Of a stretch of 64,000 nucleotides of DNA, positions 49,865 to 58,349 are shown one piece after another. Where the stretch lies: positions 457,250 to 521,249 of the forward strand of contig DDFG01000001.1 of the NCBI GenBank assembly GCA_002337055.1, in the 5' to 3' direction. Each line of letters opens with the position of its first letter. Positions within the stretch are counted from its first letter, which is position 1. The DNA comes from Betaproteobacteria bacterium UBA1934 (GTDB taxonomy: Bacteria > Pseudomonadota > Gammaproteobacteria > Burkholderiales > Rhodocyclaceae). A model generated the notes under the pieces. That model had not been told where the DNA came from, did not search any database, and saw nothing but the letters and a program-made list of their open reading frames with translations. The position numbers were made by a program, and so were the translations under genes.

Positions 49865-49941
49865 GGCGGTGGTAGCTCAGTTGGTAGAGCACTGGATTGT
49901 GGCTCCAGGTGTCGAGGGTTCGATCCCCTTCCATCGCCCCA
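49865..49941 (+). tRNA. tRNA-His (anticodon GUG)
   Basis: A 77-nt tRNA. The 8-bp acceptor GGCGGTGG/CCATCGCC includes the extra G-1:C73 pair unique to tRNA-His; anticodon loop ATTGTGGC gives GTG; T-arm GGTTCGATCC; encoded CCA. Confidence 0.96.
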
Positions 49942-49950
49942 GAATTTGGG

Positions 49951-49984
49951 AACCCGCAAAGCGCAAGCTTTGCGGGTTTTTTCT
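49951..49984 (+). terminator. Intrinsic terminator after tRNA-His
   Basis: AACCCGCAAAGC-GCAA-GCTTTGCGGGTT is a perfect 12-bp hairpin followed by TTTT. Confidence 0.9.
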
Positions 49985-49999
49985 TTTGGAGTGCCAGCA

Positions 50000-50030
50000 G
50001 AAATGAAAATGGCGCGCCGGAGCGCGCCAT
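50000..50030 (-). terminator. Intrinsic terminator of the TonB-dependent receptor gene
   Basis: ATGGCGCGC-TCCG-GCGCGCCAT (minus strand, 50030-50009) is a perfect 9-bp hairpin followed by TTTCATTT, 24 nt after the receptor stop codon. Confidence 0.8.
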
Positions 50031-50053
50031 CGTACGAGTTACTGGTTCAACGT

Positions 50054-52816
50054 TCAGAACTTCATGCTGCTGGACAGGTAGAAGGTTCGACCGAACATGT
50101 CTGCATAACGCGGATCGAAGCCCACTTGGTGACCGGACGAGGCGCGTAGGCTGAGCGGCGGTGCCTTGTCGAGCAGATTCTTGATGCCGCCGCGCACTTC
50201 CCAGGTCTTGCTGATTGCATATTTTCCTTGCCAATCCAGCGTGGCATAGGAGGGTACGTGCAAGCGTATCAACTCGTTCGTATTGGTACCCAGGTTGCGA
50301 GCAGTTGCCTCGGCATCGGTATAGCCATTGCGGTAGTTGGCAGTTAGCACGTTGGTAAGCGGGCCGGTTTCGAGGGTGACACCGAGGCGGGCGATATTGC
50401 GGAAGCTCACGGCGTTGTTGATGCCGAAGAAATTCATGCTGTTAGTCCACTCGTTCTCGGTGCCCGGCAGGGTGTAGTCGGACTTGAGCAGATGCGTGCC
50501 GTTGCCGTTCACCGTGACTGTGCCGAAGCCAAATTTCTGGCGAACCGTGAAGTCCCAGTCGATGCCTCGAGTGACAGCGCGCCCGATGTTGATAGACAGG
50601 CTCTTATATGCCCAATATGTATTGCCGGTGGAAGGTTCGGTGAACGTGCTGAACAGTTCGCGATATTTGACCGGATCGCCAAAGGCTTGCTGTTCACTGA
50701 CGCTTGAGACGGCATCGCGAATCTTCACTTGCCACAGATCGGCACCAATGTTGACGCTGGAAGTCGGTTCGAAACGGAACCCAATCGAGTACTGTTCGGA
50801 CTTCTCGGGCTTGAGACCTTCGTTGCCACCCGAGTAAACGTTGTACTGCGCCTTACCCGGACGGCACAGTATGGGATCCGGAATCGGGCAAGAGTAGTTG
50901 CCGGCAGTGACGCCTGCCGCCACCAGCGGTTGAGCGATGTCGAGCATCGATGGCGCCTTGAAGCCCGTACCGAAAGAACCACGCAGCATCAAGGTGTTCA
51001 CCGGCTGATAACGTGCAGAGATTTTGTATGTAGAGGCGCTTTCCGACTTGCCGACATCGCGCCCCTGGATGGCATCGCTAATGGCGCTATAGGTGTCATA
51101 GCGCAGTGATGCAGTCAGTTCGACATCCTTAATTACCGGGGCAAGGAATTCAGTGAACAGGCCGGTCGTGTCACGCTTCATGTCGTAGGCCGGATTGGCC
51201 GAGAAATTGTAGACATCGCCATTGACCGCAGCGGCCGAAGGAGTCTGAACGTATTTGTACTGACGATAGTCCGCGCCCAGTGCAAGGCTGGCCGCGCCTC
51301 CCGGGAGCGCAAATAGTTCGCGGGAAGCGCGGGCGTCGATACCGGTCAGCTTGCTGGAAGCAGTCCGGATGGAGCCGTGATAGATTGAGGCGGCAATCAG
51401 TTCCTTGGTTGCATCGGATTGGGCGCCAATCGGAGCAAACGGATCGAAGGAGCGATTGTTCAGCATGTTCCGGAACTCTGTGTTGCGCATGTAGCCACCG
51501 ACATAACGCTCGTCAATTTCATTTTTCGACAGCGTGACCGCGCTGCTGATGTTCCAACCTGCGAGATCGGCTTCGGCGCCAAAAACAAGGTGGGTTGAAT
51601 CGGTCAGAGTCTGGCTGTCGCGTGTACCCCAATCGAAGGCGCGGTAGTTGCCTGATGCGGTAGTTACCGCAGCCGCTTGCGCTGGTGTCAGGTAGGGCAG
51701 GACGTAGTCTTTGTAGTACTGAGAAGTGACCGGCACGGTGAAGGGTACTGGGTTCGAAGCAATGCGCGCCGTCAGGTCGAAACGGGAGAGAGCCAGGTCG
51801 GCGAACAGCGTAACGTCATTGTTGAGCTTGAAGCGGCCAGTGGTGAAGAAGCTGTCACGTTGCGATTCGGGAACAATCTCGACCTGCTGGACGAAATCAA
51901 AGGCGCACTGATAGGTGGTGACGTTATTGTTGGTCAGGCTGACCACGTTCATGCTAGGGCAGGTACCGTTCTTCTTCAGATAGGGACTGAAGGAAATGGC
52001 CGGCAGCTTGGAAGCTGTGGTAAAGCGCACGGTGACGTTGGCTGGCACGGTAGCCGTGCTGGTACGGTCGTAAATGTAGCTGTTGCCGTTGAAACCAAAC
52101 GGGATGTACGCAGTTTTGGCGAAGTCACGCTGGGTGGCCTTCATTTGCTCCTGGCTGTCGTGGCGGAAACTCATCAGCACGTTGTAACGGTCTTCGTCGA
52201 GATCGCCGAAGCCGAACATGCCGCCAAAGTTCCATGAAGCACCACCAGCTTTTTGCGGTACAACATATTCGGCGTCAATGGTGCCGCCCTTGTAATTCTT
52301 CTTCAGAATGAAGTTGACCACGCCAGCGATGGCGTCCGAGCCATACAGTGCAGAAGCGCCATCGGTTAGGACTTCGACGCGCTCGACGGCGCTCAGCGGG
52401 ATGGAGTTCAGGTTGACAGCACTGCCCAAGCCCGGTGCGGGGGCGACACGGCGGCCGTTAAGCAGGACGAGCGTGTATTCGCTACCGATGTCGTGTAGCG
52501 AGGCGCTGGTACGGCCGCCAGAGTTGGTGCCAGCGGCGATGGCTTCAATCGTAAAACCCTGCATGGCCGGCAATTTCTGGATCAATTCGGTGATGGTGGT
52601 GGCACCAGAGCGCGCGATCGCTTCCTGTGAAATCTGCTGGACAGGCAACGCACCTTCAACCGCAATGCGCTTGATGGCCGAACCGGTGATTTCGACACGC
52701 GGGATGGTGTTGGCATCTTCGGCAAAAGCTGTCGCGGCGTGAAGACCAAAACCCAGTGCGATACTGCCCGAAAAGACGACACGCATTGCGCGTGCGATCG
52801 TTTTCTCTCTTGTCAT
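50054..52816 (-). CDS. TonB-dependent outer-membrane receptor
   Basis: A 920-residue receptor. It has a signal peptide (RVVFSGSIALGFGLHAATAFA), a plug domain (VEITGSAIKRIAVEGALPVQ, LPVQQISQEAIARSGATTIT, VLLNGRRVAPAPGLGSAVNL, VERVEVLTDGASALYGSDAIAGVVNF) and a long beta-barrel ending in ...GRTFYLSSSMKF with terminal Phe, as needed for assembly. The plug matches the large siderophore/oligosaccharide-type group that uses ITGSxIKR openings. The substrate cannot be inferred; no FecIR or ABC genes are adjacent. AAGGAG precedes the ATG. Confidence 0.94.
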   Translation of the reverse strand: MTREKTIARAMRVVFSGSIALGFGLHAATAFAEDANTIPRVEITGSAIKRIAVEGALPVQQISQEAIARSGATTITELIQKLPAMQGFTIEAIAAGTNSGGRTSASLHDIGSEYTLVLLNGRRVAPAPGLGSAVNLNSIPLSAVERVEVLTDGASALYGSDAIAGVVNFILKKNYKGGTIDAEYVVPQKAGGASWNFGGMFGFGDLDEDRYNVLMSFRHDSQEQMKATQRDFAKTAYIPFGFNGNSYIYDRTSTATVPANVTVRFTTASKLPAISFSPYLKKNGTCPSMNVVSLTNNNVTTYQCAFDFVQQVEIVPESQRDSFFTTGRFKLNNDVTLFADLALSRFDLTARIASNPVPFTVPVTSQYYKDYVLPYLTPAQAAAVTTASGNYRAFDWGTRDSQTLTDSTHLVFGAEADLAGWNISSAVTLSKNEIDERYVGGYMRNTEFRNMLNNRSFDPFAPIGAQSDATKELIAASIYHGSIRTASSKLTGIDARASRELFALPGGAASLALGADYRQYKYVQTPSAAAVNGDVYNFSANPAYDMKRDTTGLFTEFLAPVIKDVELTASLRYDTYSAISDAIQGRDVGKSESASTYKISARYQPVNTLMLRGSFGTGFKAPSMLDIAQPLVAAGVTAGNYSCPIPDPILCRPGKAQYNVYSGGNEGLKPEKSEQYSIGFRFEPTSSVNIGADLWQVKIRDAVSSVSEQQAFGDPVKYRELFSTFTEPSTGNTYWAYKSLSINIGRAVTRGIDWDFTVRQKFGFGTVTVNGNGTHLLKSDYTLPGTENEWTNSMNFFGINNAVSFRNIARLGVTLETGPLTNVLTANYRNGYTDAEATARNLGTNTNELIRLHVPSYATLDWQGKYAISKTWEVRGGIKNLLDKAPPLSLRASSGHQVGFDPRYADMFGRTFYLSSSMKF

Positions 52817-52837
52817 TCCAGTTTCTCCTTGTCTGAC

Positions 52838-52874
52838 AAAATAAAAGACTGTTTTCGGTGGAGGCCGGAAACAG
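52838..52874 (-). terminator. Hairpin with U-rich tract upstream of the TonB-dependent receptor
   Basis: On the minus strand CTGTTTCCGG (52874-52865), loop CCTCCA, CCGAAAACAG (52858-52849), then TCTTTTATTTT. It lies about 104 nt after dnaE2 and 22 nt before the receptor ATG, so it may end the imuA-dnaE2 operon or act in the receptor leader. Confidence 0.65.
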
Positions 52875-52977
52875 CCGATGTTTGAATGAGGGGGGAATGC
52901 TGCGTAAGTATTTACAATTTCTTACAGGTTGCATCACAACATTCTGACGATATTCTGTCAATTTGAATAAAACCGAT

Positions 52978-55900
52978 TCAGTGAAAATCCCGGCTGAGTG
53001 TCGTTAATCGACCCATTAGCGGGCTGAGATCGACCAGTTGTCCGGCCACCAGATGCACGACTTCGCCCTCGTGCTGTACCTGACCAAACACGCCGAGCAG
53101 GCGGGCGCCGAGCAGTTCCTTGCGCTGGCGTTCGACCAAGCGGGCATGGACGACGATATTGGCGAGCCCTGTTTCATCTTCCAGCGTGACGAATACGATA
53201 CCGGTGGCGGTGGCTGGACGCTGGCGGCCGACAACGATGCCGGCGGTGCGGGCGAGTTGCCGGTCATTGGCGGTGCGCAGGGTGGATGCGGTTTGGAAGC
53301 GCATCGCCGTCAGGCGGTCGCGCAGCAAGACTAGGGGGTGGCGGCCCAGCGTCAGACGCGTGCTGGCGTAATCGGCGACCAGATTCTCGCCTTCGCTGGG
53401 CGCTGCCAAGGCCGGCATAGTTTCGTCAGGGCTGGCCGGGTCGAGCAGATCAAGCTGGACGGCCGCACCCGCCGCGGCCCAGGCCGCCTGCCGACGATGC
53501 CCGGCGAGATTGGCAAGCGCATTGGCAGCGGCGAGGCGGTCAAGATCGCCTTGCGCCAGGCCAGTGCGAACAGCCAGGTCGGCAAGGCTGACGAAGGCGC
53601 CTTGTTTTCGCCGTGCTTCGCTTAACCGTTGGGCGGTTACCTCGGCGAAACCGACAATCTGGCGCAATCCCAGACGCACGGTCGGGGACGCATCGTCTTG
53701 CGTTTCCAGTATGCACTCCCAGTCGCTTGCCTGCACATCGACCGGGCGAACCTCGACGCCGTGCCGACGCGCATCCTGGATCAGCTGTGAGGGCGAGTAG
53801 AAGCCCATCGGCTGGCTGTTCAGGAGGGCGCAGAGAAAGGCGGCCGGGTGGTAACGCTTGATCCACGCCGACACATAAACCAGCAATGAGAACGAGGCGG
53901 CGTGCGATTCGGGAAAGCCGTATTCGCCAAAACCCTTGATCTGGGCGAAGACGCGCTTTGCGAATTCTTCGTCGTGACCGCGTTCGCGCATGCCGGCAAC
54001 CAGTCTTTGCTCGAACGGCTCCAGCCCGCCCTTGCGCCGCCAGGCAGCCATCGCCCGGCGGAGCTGGTCGGATTCGCCGGGGGTGAAACCGGCCGCCACG
54101 ACCGCCAGTTGCATGACCTGCTCCTGAAAGATCGGAATGCCCAACGTGCGGCCGAGCACGGCTTCGATCTCCGGTCGCATCGGTTCGATACGCTCGCGGC
54201 CGGCGCGTCGCTTGAGATAAGGATGGACCATGCCACCCTGGATCGGGCCCGGACGCACCAACGCCACTTCGATCACCAGATCATAGAAATTGCGCGGTTT
54301 CAGGCGCGGCAGCATGGCCATCTGGGCGCGCGATTCGATCTGGAAGACACCGATGGTGTCGGCGGCCGAGATCATGTCATACACCGCCGGGTCTTCCGGC
54401 GGAATGCCGTGCAGGGGCAGGCCGATCAGCGCCAGTGCCCGGCGGATGGCCGAAAGCATGCCTAGCGCGAGGATGTCGACCTTGAGCAGGTTGAGAGCGT
54501 CGAGGTCGTCCTTGTCCCACTGGATGACGGTGCGGTCGGGCATGGCGGCGTTTTCGATCGGCACCAGTTGCGCCAATGGCCCGCGCGAGATGACGAAGCC
54601 GCCGACATGCTGCGACAGATGCCGGGGAAAGCCGCGCAACTGACCGGCCAGCGCCAGCCATTTGGCGACGCGCGGCGAATCCGGGTCGAGGCCGACGGAG
54701 CGCAGGCGCTCGGGCAGTTGCTCGCGTTGGTCCCACCAGGCCAGCGAACCGGCCAGCGCATCGATCTGGGCGCCGCCGAAACCGAGCGCACGGCCGACGT
54801 CGCGCAGCGAACTGCGGGTGCGGTAGGTAATCAGTGCCGCGGTCAGCGCGGTGCGGTCGCGCCCGTATTTCGCGTAGATGTACTGGATGACTTCTTCGCG
54901 TCGTTCGTGCTCGAAATCGACGTCGATGTCGGGCGGCTCGCCGCGCTCTCTCGAGATGAAACGCTCGAACAGCAAGGTGGACCGGCTGGGGTCGACCTCG
55001 GTGATGCCGAGTGCGAAGCACACCACCGAGTTGGCCGCCGAGCCGCGCCCCTGGCAGAGAATGTTCTGAGAGCGAGCGAAGCGGACAATGTCGTGAACAG
55101 TGAGGAAATATTTTTCGTAACCGAGTTCGCCAATCAACGCCAGTTCGTGTTCGACGCGCTCGCGCACGCTGGCCAGCGTGCCGCGCGGGTAGCGCCGGCA
55201 GAGGCCGGCTTCCACTTCGTTGCGCAGATGCGAGGCAGGGGTGGCACCCTCCGGAATACCGGCGTCGGGGTATTCATAGCGCAATTCGTCGAGCGAAAAG
55301 GCGCATTGCGCGGCGATTTTCACGCTTTCGGCCAACAGTTCTGGCGGGTAGAGGCGTGCCAGGCGCAGGCGCGTGCGCAGGTGGCGTTCGCCGTTGGGAA
55401 AAAGCGCGTGGCCGGCGGCGAAAACCGTGGTGTTGAGGCGGAGAGCCGTGAGTGTGTCTTGCAGGGGCCGGCGTTGCCGTACATGCATGTGCACGTCGCC
55501 CGCCGCCACGGCGGGCAGGCTGCTGGCTTCGGCCAGCGCCAATAGGCGGGCGAGGCGCTGGCGATCGTTCGGCCCGGCGTGCAGTTCGACCGCCAGCCAG
55601 GCGCGGCCGGAAAAGCGGCTGGCCAGCCAGCGGCCGGTCTCGGGCGAGTCGCCCTCATCGGCGACCCACAACGCCAAACAGTCCGGTACGCCGCCCAGGT
55701 CGAGCGTGGCGAAGCCTTCCAGATCGCCATGCGTCAGGCGATAGTGGCCTTTGTCGGCGCGACGGCGGGCGAGGGTGATGAGGGCGGAGAGATTGCCGTA
55801 GCCGGCGCGGTTCTGCGCCAGCAACACCAGCCGGCAGGGCGGGCCGGTGTCGGCGGCGAGGCGGAATTCGGCCCCGACGATCAGGTGCAGGCCGTATTTT

Positions 55901-56073
55901 CTGGCGGCCAAATGAGCCTTGACGACGCCGGCCAGCGAGCATTCGTCGGTGATCGCCAGCGCCCGGTAGCCGAGCGTCTGTGCCTGGACGACCAATTCCT
56001 CCGGATGCGAGGCGCCGCGCAAAAAAGAAAAGTTGGAGCAGCAATGCAGTTCGGCGTAGTCGGGGAGATTCAT
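52978..56073 (-). CDS. dnaE2: Error-prone DNA polymerase DnaE2
   Basis: A 1031-residue C-family polymerase of the mutasome. N-terminal PHP domain (YAELHCCSNFSFLRGASHPE, ITDECSLAGVVKAHL), polymerase core (ILCQGRGSAANSVVCFALGI, REPPDIDVDFEHERREEVIQY with the catalytic Asp pair), and C-terminal OB-fold (GIVVGRQRPATATGIVFVTLEDETG). The start MNLPDYAELHC overlaps the imuB stop as ATGA. The frame is open upstream to 56715, but that part is antiphase to imuB and not coding. SOS mutagenesis with ImuA/ImuB. Confidence 0.95.
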   Translation of the reverse strand: MNLPDYAELHCCSNFSFLRGASHPEELVVQAQTLGYRALAITDECSLAGVVKAHLAARKYGLHLIVGAEFRLAADTGPPCRLVLLAQNRAGYGNLSALITLARRRADKGHYRLTHGDLEGFATLDLGGVPDCLALWVADEGDSPETGRWLASRFSGRAWLAVELHAGPNDRQRLARLLALAEASSLPAVAAGDVHMHVRQRRPLQDTLTALRLNTTVFAAGHALFPNGERHLRTRLRLARLYPPELLAESVKIAAQCAFSLDELRYEYPDAGIPEGATPASHLRNEVEAGLCRRYPRGTLASVRERVEHELALIGELGYEKYFLTVHDIVRFARSQNILCQGRGSAANSVVCFALGITEVDPSRSTLLFERFISRERGEPPDIDVDFEHERREEVIQYIYAKYGRDRTALTAALITYRTRSSLRDVGRALGFGGAQIDALAGSLAWWDQREQLPERLRSVGLDPDSPRVAKWLALAGQLRGFPRHLSQHVGGFVISRGPLAQLVPIENAAMPDRTVIQWDKDDLDALNLLKVDILALGMLSAIRRALALIGLPLHGIPPEDPAVYDMISAADTIGVFQIESRAQMAMLPRLKPRNFYDLVIEVALVRPGPIQGGMVHPYLKRRAGRERIEPMRPEIEAVLGRTLGIPIFQEQVMQLAVVAAGFTPGESDQLRRAMAAWRRKGGLEPFEQRLVAGMRERGHDEEFAKRVFAQIKGFGEYGFPESHAASFSLLVYVSAWIKRYHPAAFLCALLNSQPMGFYSPSQLIQDARRHGVEVRPVDVQASDWECILETQDDASPTVRLGLRQIVGFAEVTAQRLSEARRKQGAFVSLADLAVRTGLAQGDLDRLAAANALANLAGHRRQAAWAAAGAAVQLDLLDPASPDETMPALAAPSEGENLVADYASTRLTLGRHPLVLLRDRLTAMRFQTASTLRTANDRQLARTAGIVVGRQRPATATGIVFVTLEDETGLANIVVHARLVERQRKELLGARLLGVFGQVQHEGEVVHLVAGQLVDLSPLMGRLTTLSRDFH

Positions 56074-57527
56074 GCGAACAACCCGTGCAGGAACCAGCCC
56101 TCGGCGTCGCGGAATATCCACAGCCATTCGGCGCGTGGCGATAGGGCGACGAAATAGTCGCGACGCAGATCGCCAAATGCGCCGTCTTCGCCGCCATCCC
56201 ACCAGCCGCTTTCCAGCCGTTCCGGCCCTGCCAGCAGGCGCAGCGGGCCGCCGTGCTGTGGCTGGCCGCCGCGTTCGGCGAGCGCCTGCGGACGCGGCAG
56301 CAGCCAGAGCGGGCGGGGTGGCCTGTCGGTTCGCGCTGATGGCGTGCTGGCGCGCCCGAGCGGAGGCACCGGGCGCGAGGCCATTTCCGGGCGATGGTCG
56401 GCGACGACCGCTAGGCCATGCACCTTCTCCGGCCCGAGGCGGGCCTGGAGTTGCTCGACCAGTGCCGCCAGGCGGTCGTCGCCAGCCCGGCTGTGGCCGG
56501 CACCGCCGAACAGGCCGGGGGTGTGACCGGCGAGCGGCTGCGGTGTTGCGGCGGTCAGGCGCAGGGCGGTGACCGTCGAAGGTAAGGGCAGCGATTGCAA
56601 GCGCTCGGCGAGAACGCGAATCATGCGTTCCGGGTCGCGGGTGGCGTCGGCGAACCCGAGCGCAAGTTGGCTGACTGGCTGCTGGCGGAGATCGTGTTCC
56701 AGGGTCAGCCGGCATTCAAGGATACCGACTTGGCGTAATGCCAGCCAGCCGCAGAGCGCGGTAATCAACCGGCGGGCGGCGAAGAGTAGCGCCGGTGCAT
56801 GCTCGACCGCGGCTGGCAATTCCAGCCTTTCACAAAACTCTTCTGGAAAGACGAAGCGCGGACGTGGATCGGGATATTCCCCCAGTGCCTTGGCCAGCCA
56901 GAGGGACCATGCGGCGCCGAGACGACGCGCCAGCCCGGCCCGCGGCAGCTTGAGCACATCGCCCAGCGTGCGGGCGCCGAAGGCGGCCAGTCGGGTCGTG
57001 TCGGCCTCCGGCACCGGGAGCGCGGCCAGCGGCAGCGATGACAGGTTTGCCGGCAAACTCGTGGCGTCTGTGCAGTGGATCGTCTTGCCGCCGATGGCCA
57101 GCCATTCGGCGGCGAGCGGCGTCGGCGCCAGAGCGGCCAGCGGTTGAAAGCCCTGTTCGCGGCACCCGGTCACGATGCGCTCGCACAATGCCTCGGCGCC
57201 GCCGAACAGGCGCAGCGATCCGGCAATTTCCAGCAGCAGGGTGTGCGGCGCCGGCAGGCAGATTTCGGAGGTGAAGGCGCCCGCCCAGCAAGCCAGCCGC
57301 CTGAGCGTGGCGGTTTCGCGCACGTCGTCGCGCTCCTGTACGGTCAGTGTGGGCAGGCGCGCCCAGGCGCCGGCCAGACGCTGGCCCGGTTCGATGCCGG
57401 CGGCGCGGGCCGTGTCGTCGCACGCCACGATGCGCTCGCGGCTGACCACCGCGAAGGCGGCGCCGTCAGGCGGTCTGGCGAGCGCTTCGAGCGGCAAGTG
57501 GGGAAAGTGCAGGGCAAGCCAGAGCAT
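56070..57527 (-). CDS. imuB: ImuB, Y-family polymerase-like mutasome protein
   Basis: A 485-residue protein of the Y-polymerase fold that lacks catalytic acidic residues: it begins MLWLALHFPHLPLEALAR where Pol IV has an Asp, and LLLEIAGSLRLFGG where the second motif would be SxDE. It bridges DnaE2, ImuA and the sliding clamp in translesion synthesis. Palm/finger helix-hairpin part: LPVPEADTTRLAAFGARTLGDVLKLPRAGLARRLG. It overlaps imuA by 62 nt and dnaE2 by 4 nt. Overlap with imuA is long but the MLWLALHFP start is conserved in the family. Confidence 0.92.
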   Translation of the reverse strand: MLWLALHFPHLPLEALARPPDGAAFAVVSRERIVACDDTARAAGIEPGQRLAGAWARLPTLTVQERDDVRETATLRRLACWAGAFTSEICLPAPHTLLLEIAGSLRLFGGAEALCERIVTGCREQGFQPLAALAPTPLAAEWLAIGGKTIHCTDATSLPANLSSLPLAALPVPEADTTRLAAFGARTLGDVLKLPRAGLARRLGAAWSLWLAKALGEYPDPRPRFVFPEEFCERLELPAAVEHAPALLFAARRLITALCGWLALRQVGILECRLTLEHDLRQQPVSQLALGFADATRDPERMIRVLAERLQSLPLPSTVTALRLTAATPQPLAGHTPGLFGGAGHSRAGDDRLAALVEQLQARLGPEKVHGLAVVADHRPEMASRPVPPLGRASTPSARTDRPPRPLWLLPRPQALAERGGQPQHGGPLRLLAGPERLESGWWDGGEDGAFGDLRRDYFVALSPRAEWLWIFRDAEGWFLHGLFA

Positions 57528-58176
57528 GGTCGGGCGGATTCCGGCGCGGCGCCGGGCAGGGGCGTGGAATGGCGAGGGATACCGGCCGTTCGAGCGGCTG
57601 CCCGCGCCGTTTCAGAATACGGACGCGCAGGTGGTCGTGATCACCGGCCAACGCCAGGCGTAGCGGTGCCGGTGAGGCCTGTTGGGCGGCGGTGCTTGGG
57701 CGAAAGGCGCAGAGCAAGGTGTGGCGCTGTTCGGCGGCCATTTGCAGGCGACGCAATTGTACCGGTCGTATTTCCGGCAGCCAGGCGACGACGGTGCCGA
57801 CGCCCTCGGTTTCCAGCGCGCGTTCGCAGGCCCAGGCCGCATCGCGACCCGGCGAACCGACGATCAGCAGGCGCGAGAGTGCGACACCGCCCGCTTCGAG
57901 CGCCGGCGCGTGCAGAAGATGAGGCGGGGCGACGAAGATGACCCAGGCCAGTTCTTCGGCGGAAAGGCGGGCGAGCATCGGCAACAGCAGGGTCAGTTCG
58001 CCGAGCCCGTTTTGTTCGACCAGTATTTCGGCGAGCCCGTTGCGCGGCCAGCCATGACCGGGCAGTTCGGCATCAAGTTCGGCAAAGCCGCTGGCAAGAC
58101 CGGGCAGCGGCGCGGCAGCCAGCGCATCGCCGCGCCAGACGTCGGGGCGTTGCAGGATTTGGGCGAGAAAGGGCAT
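57466..58176 (-). CDS. imuA: ImuA, SOS mutasome protein
   Basis: A 236-residue RecA/SulA-like protein. The start MPFLAQILQRPDVWRGDALA follows a LexA box by 18 nt. Motifs: LASGFAELDAELPGHGWPRNGLAEILVEQNGLGELTLLLP (degenerate Walker A region) and LSRLLIVGSPGRDAAWACERALETEG, typical of ImuA. It inhibits or positions RecA and interacts with ImuB. It heads the SOS operon imuA-imuB-dnaE2. Confidence 0.9.
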   Translation of the reverse strand: MPFLAQILQRPDVWRGDALAAAPLPGLASGFAELDAELPGHGWPRNGLAEILVEQNGLGELTLLLPMLARLSAEELAWVIFVAPPHLLHAPALEAGGVALSRLLIVGSPGRDAAWACERALETEGVGTVVAWLPEIRPVQLRRLQMAAEQRHTLLCAFRPSTAAQQASPAPLRLALAGDHDHLRVRILKRRGQPLERPVSLAIPRPCPAPRRNPPDHALACPALSPLAARSARQTA

Positions 58177-58194
58177 GATCGGCACACCATATAA

Positions 58195-58210
58195 CTGTAA
58201 ATATAAACAG
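58195..58210. promoter_or_regulatory. LexA box of imuA-imuB-dnaE2
   Basis: CTGTAAATATAAACAG matches the CTGT-N8-ACAG SOS box. It lies 19 bp upstream of the imuA ATG, overlapping TATATT/TAATAT -10-like sequences on the minus strand, so LexA would block transcription. Confidence 0.85.
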
Positions 58211-58349
58211 TATATTAGCGTACCTGTAGCACAATGGGTACTGTATGGCACCTATGGTGCGCAATTAGCCATTGCAAATATGATCTTCGATAGGCAACAG
58301 GCCGCAATGTAGATGTGGCGGCGTGAATGTCGTGATGTAAATAGTCAGC

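Noticed and set aside
52816..52977. Cobalamin or other known riboswitch before the TonB-dependent receptor
   Set aside because: No recognisable cobalamin-box element and the leader is too short; only a simple hairpin is seen.
56074..56715. Upstream extension of dnaE2 by 214 codons
   Set aside because: The extra part is Arg/Pro/Ala-rich, out of phase with imuB and lacks motifs; the conserved polymerase N-terminus starts at 56073 with ATGA coupling.
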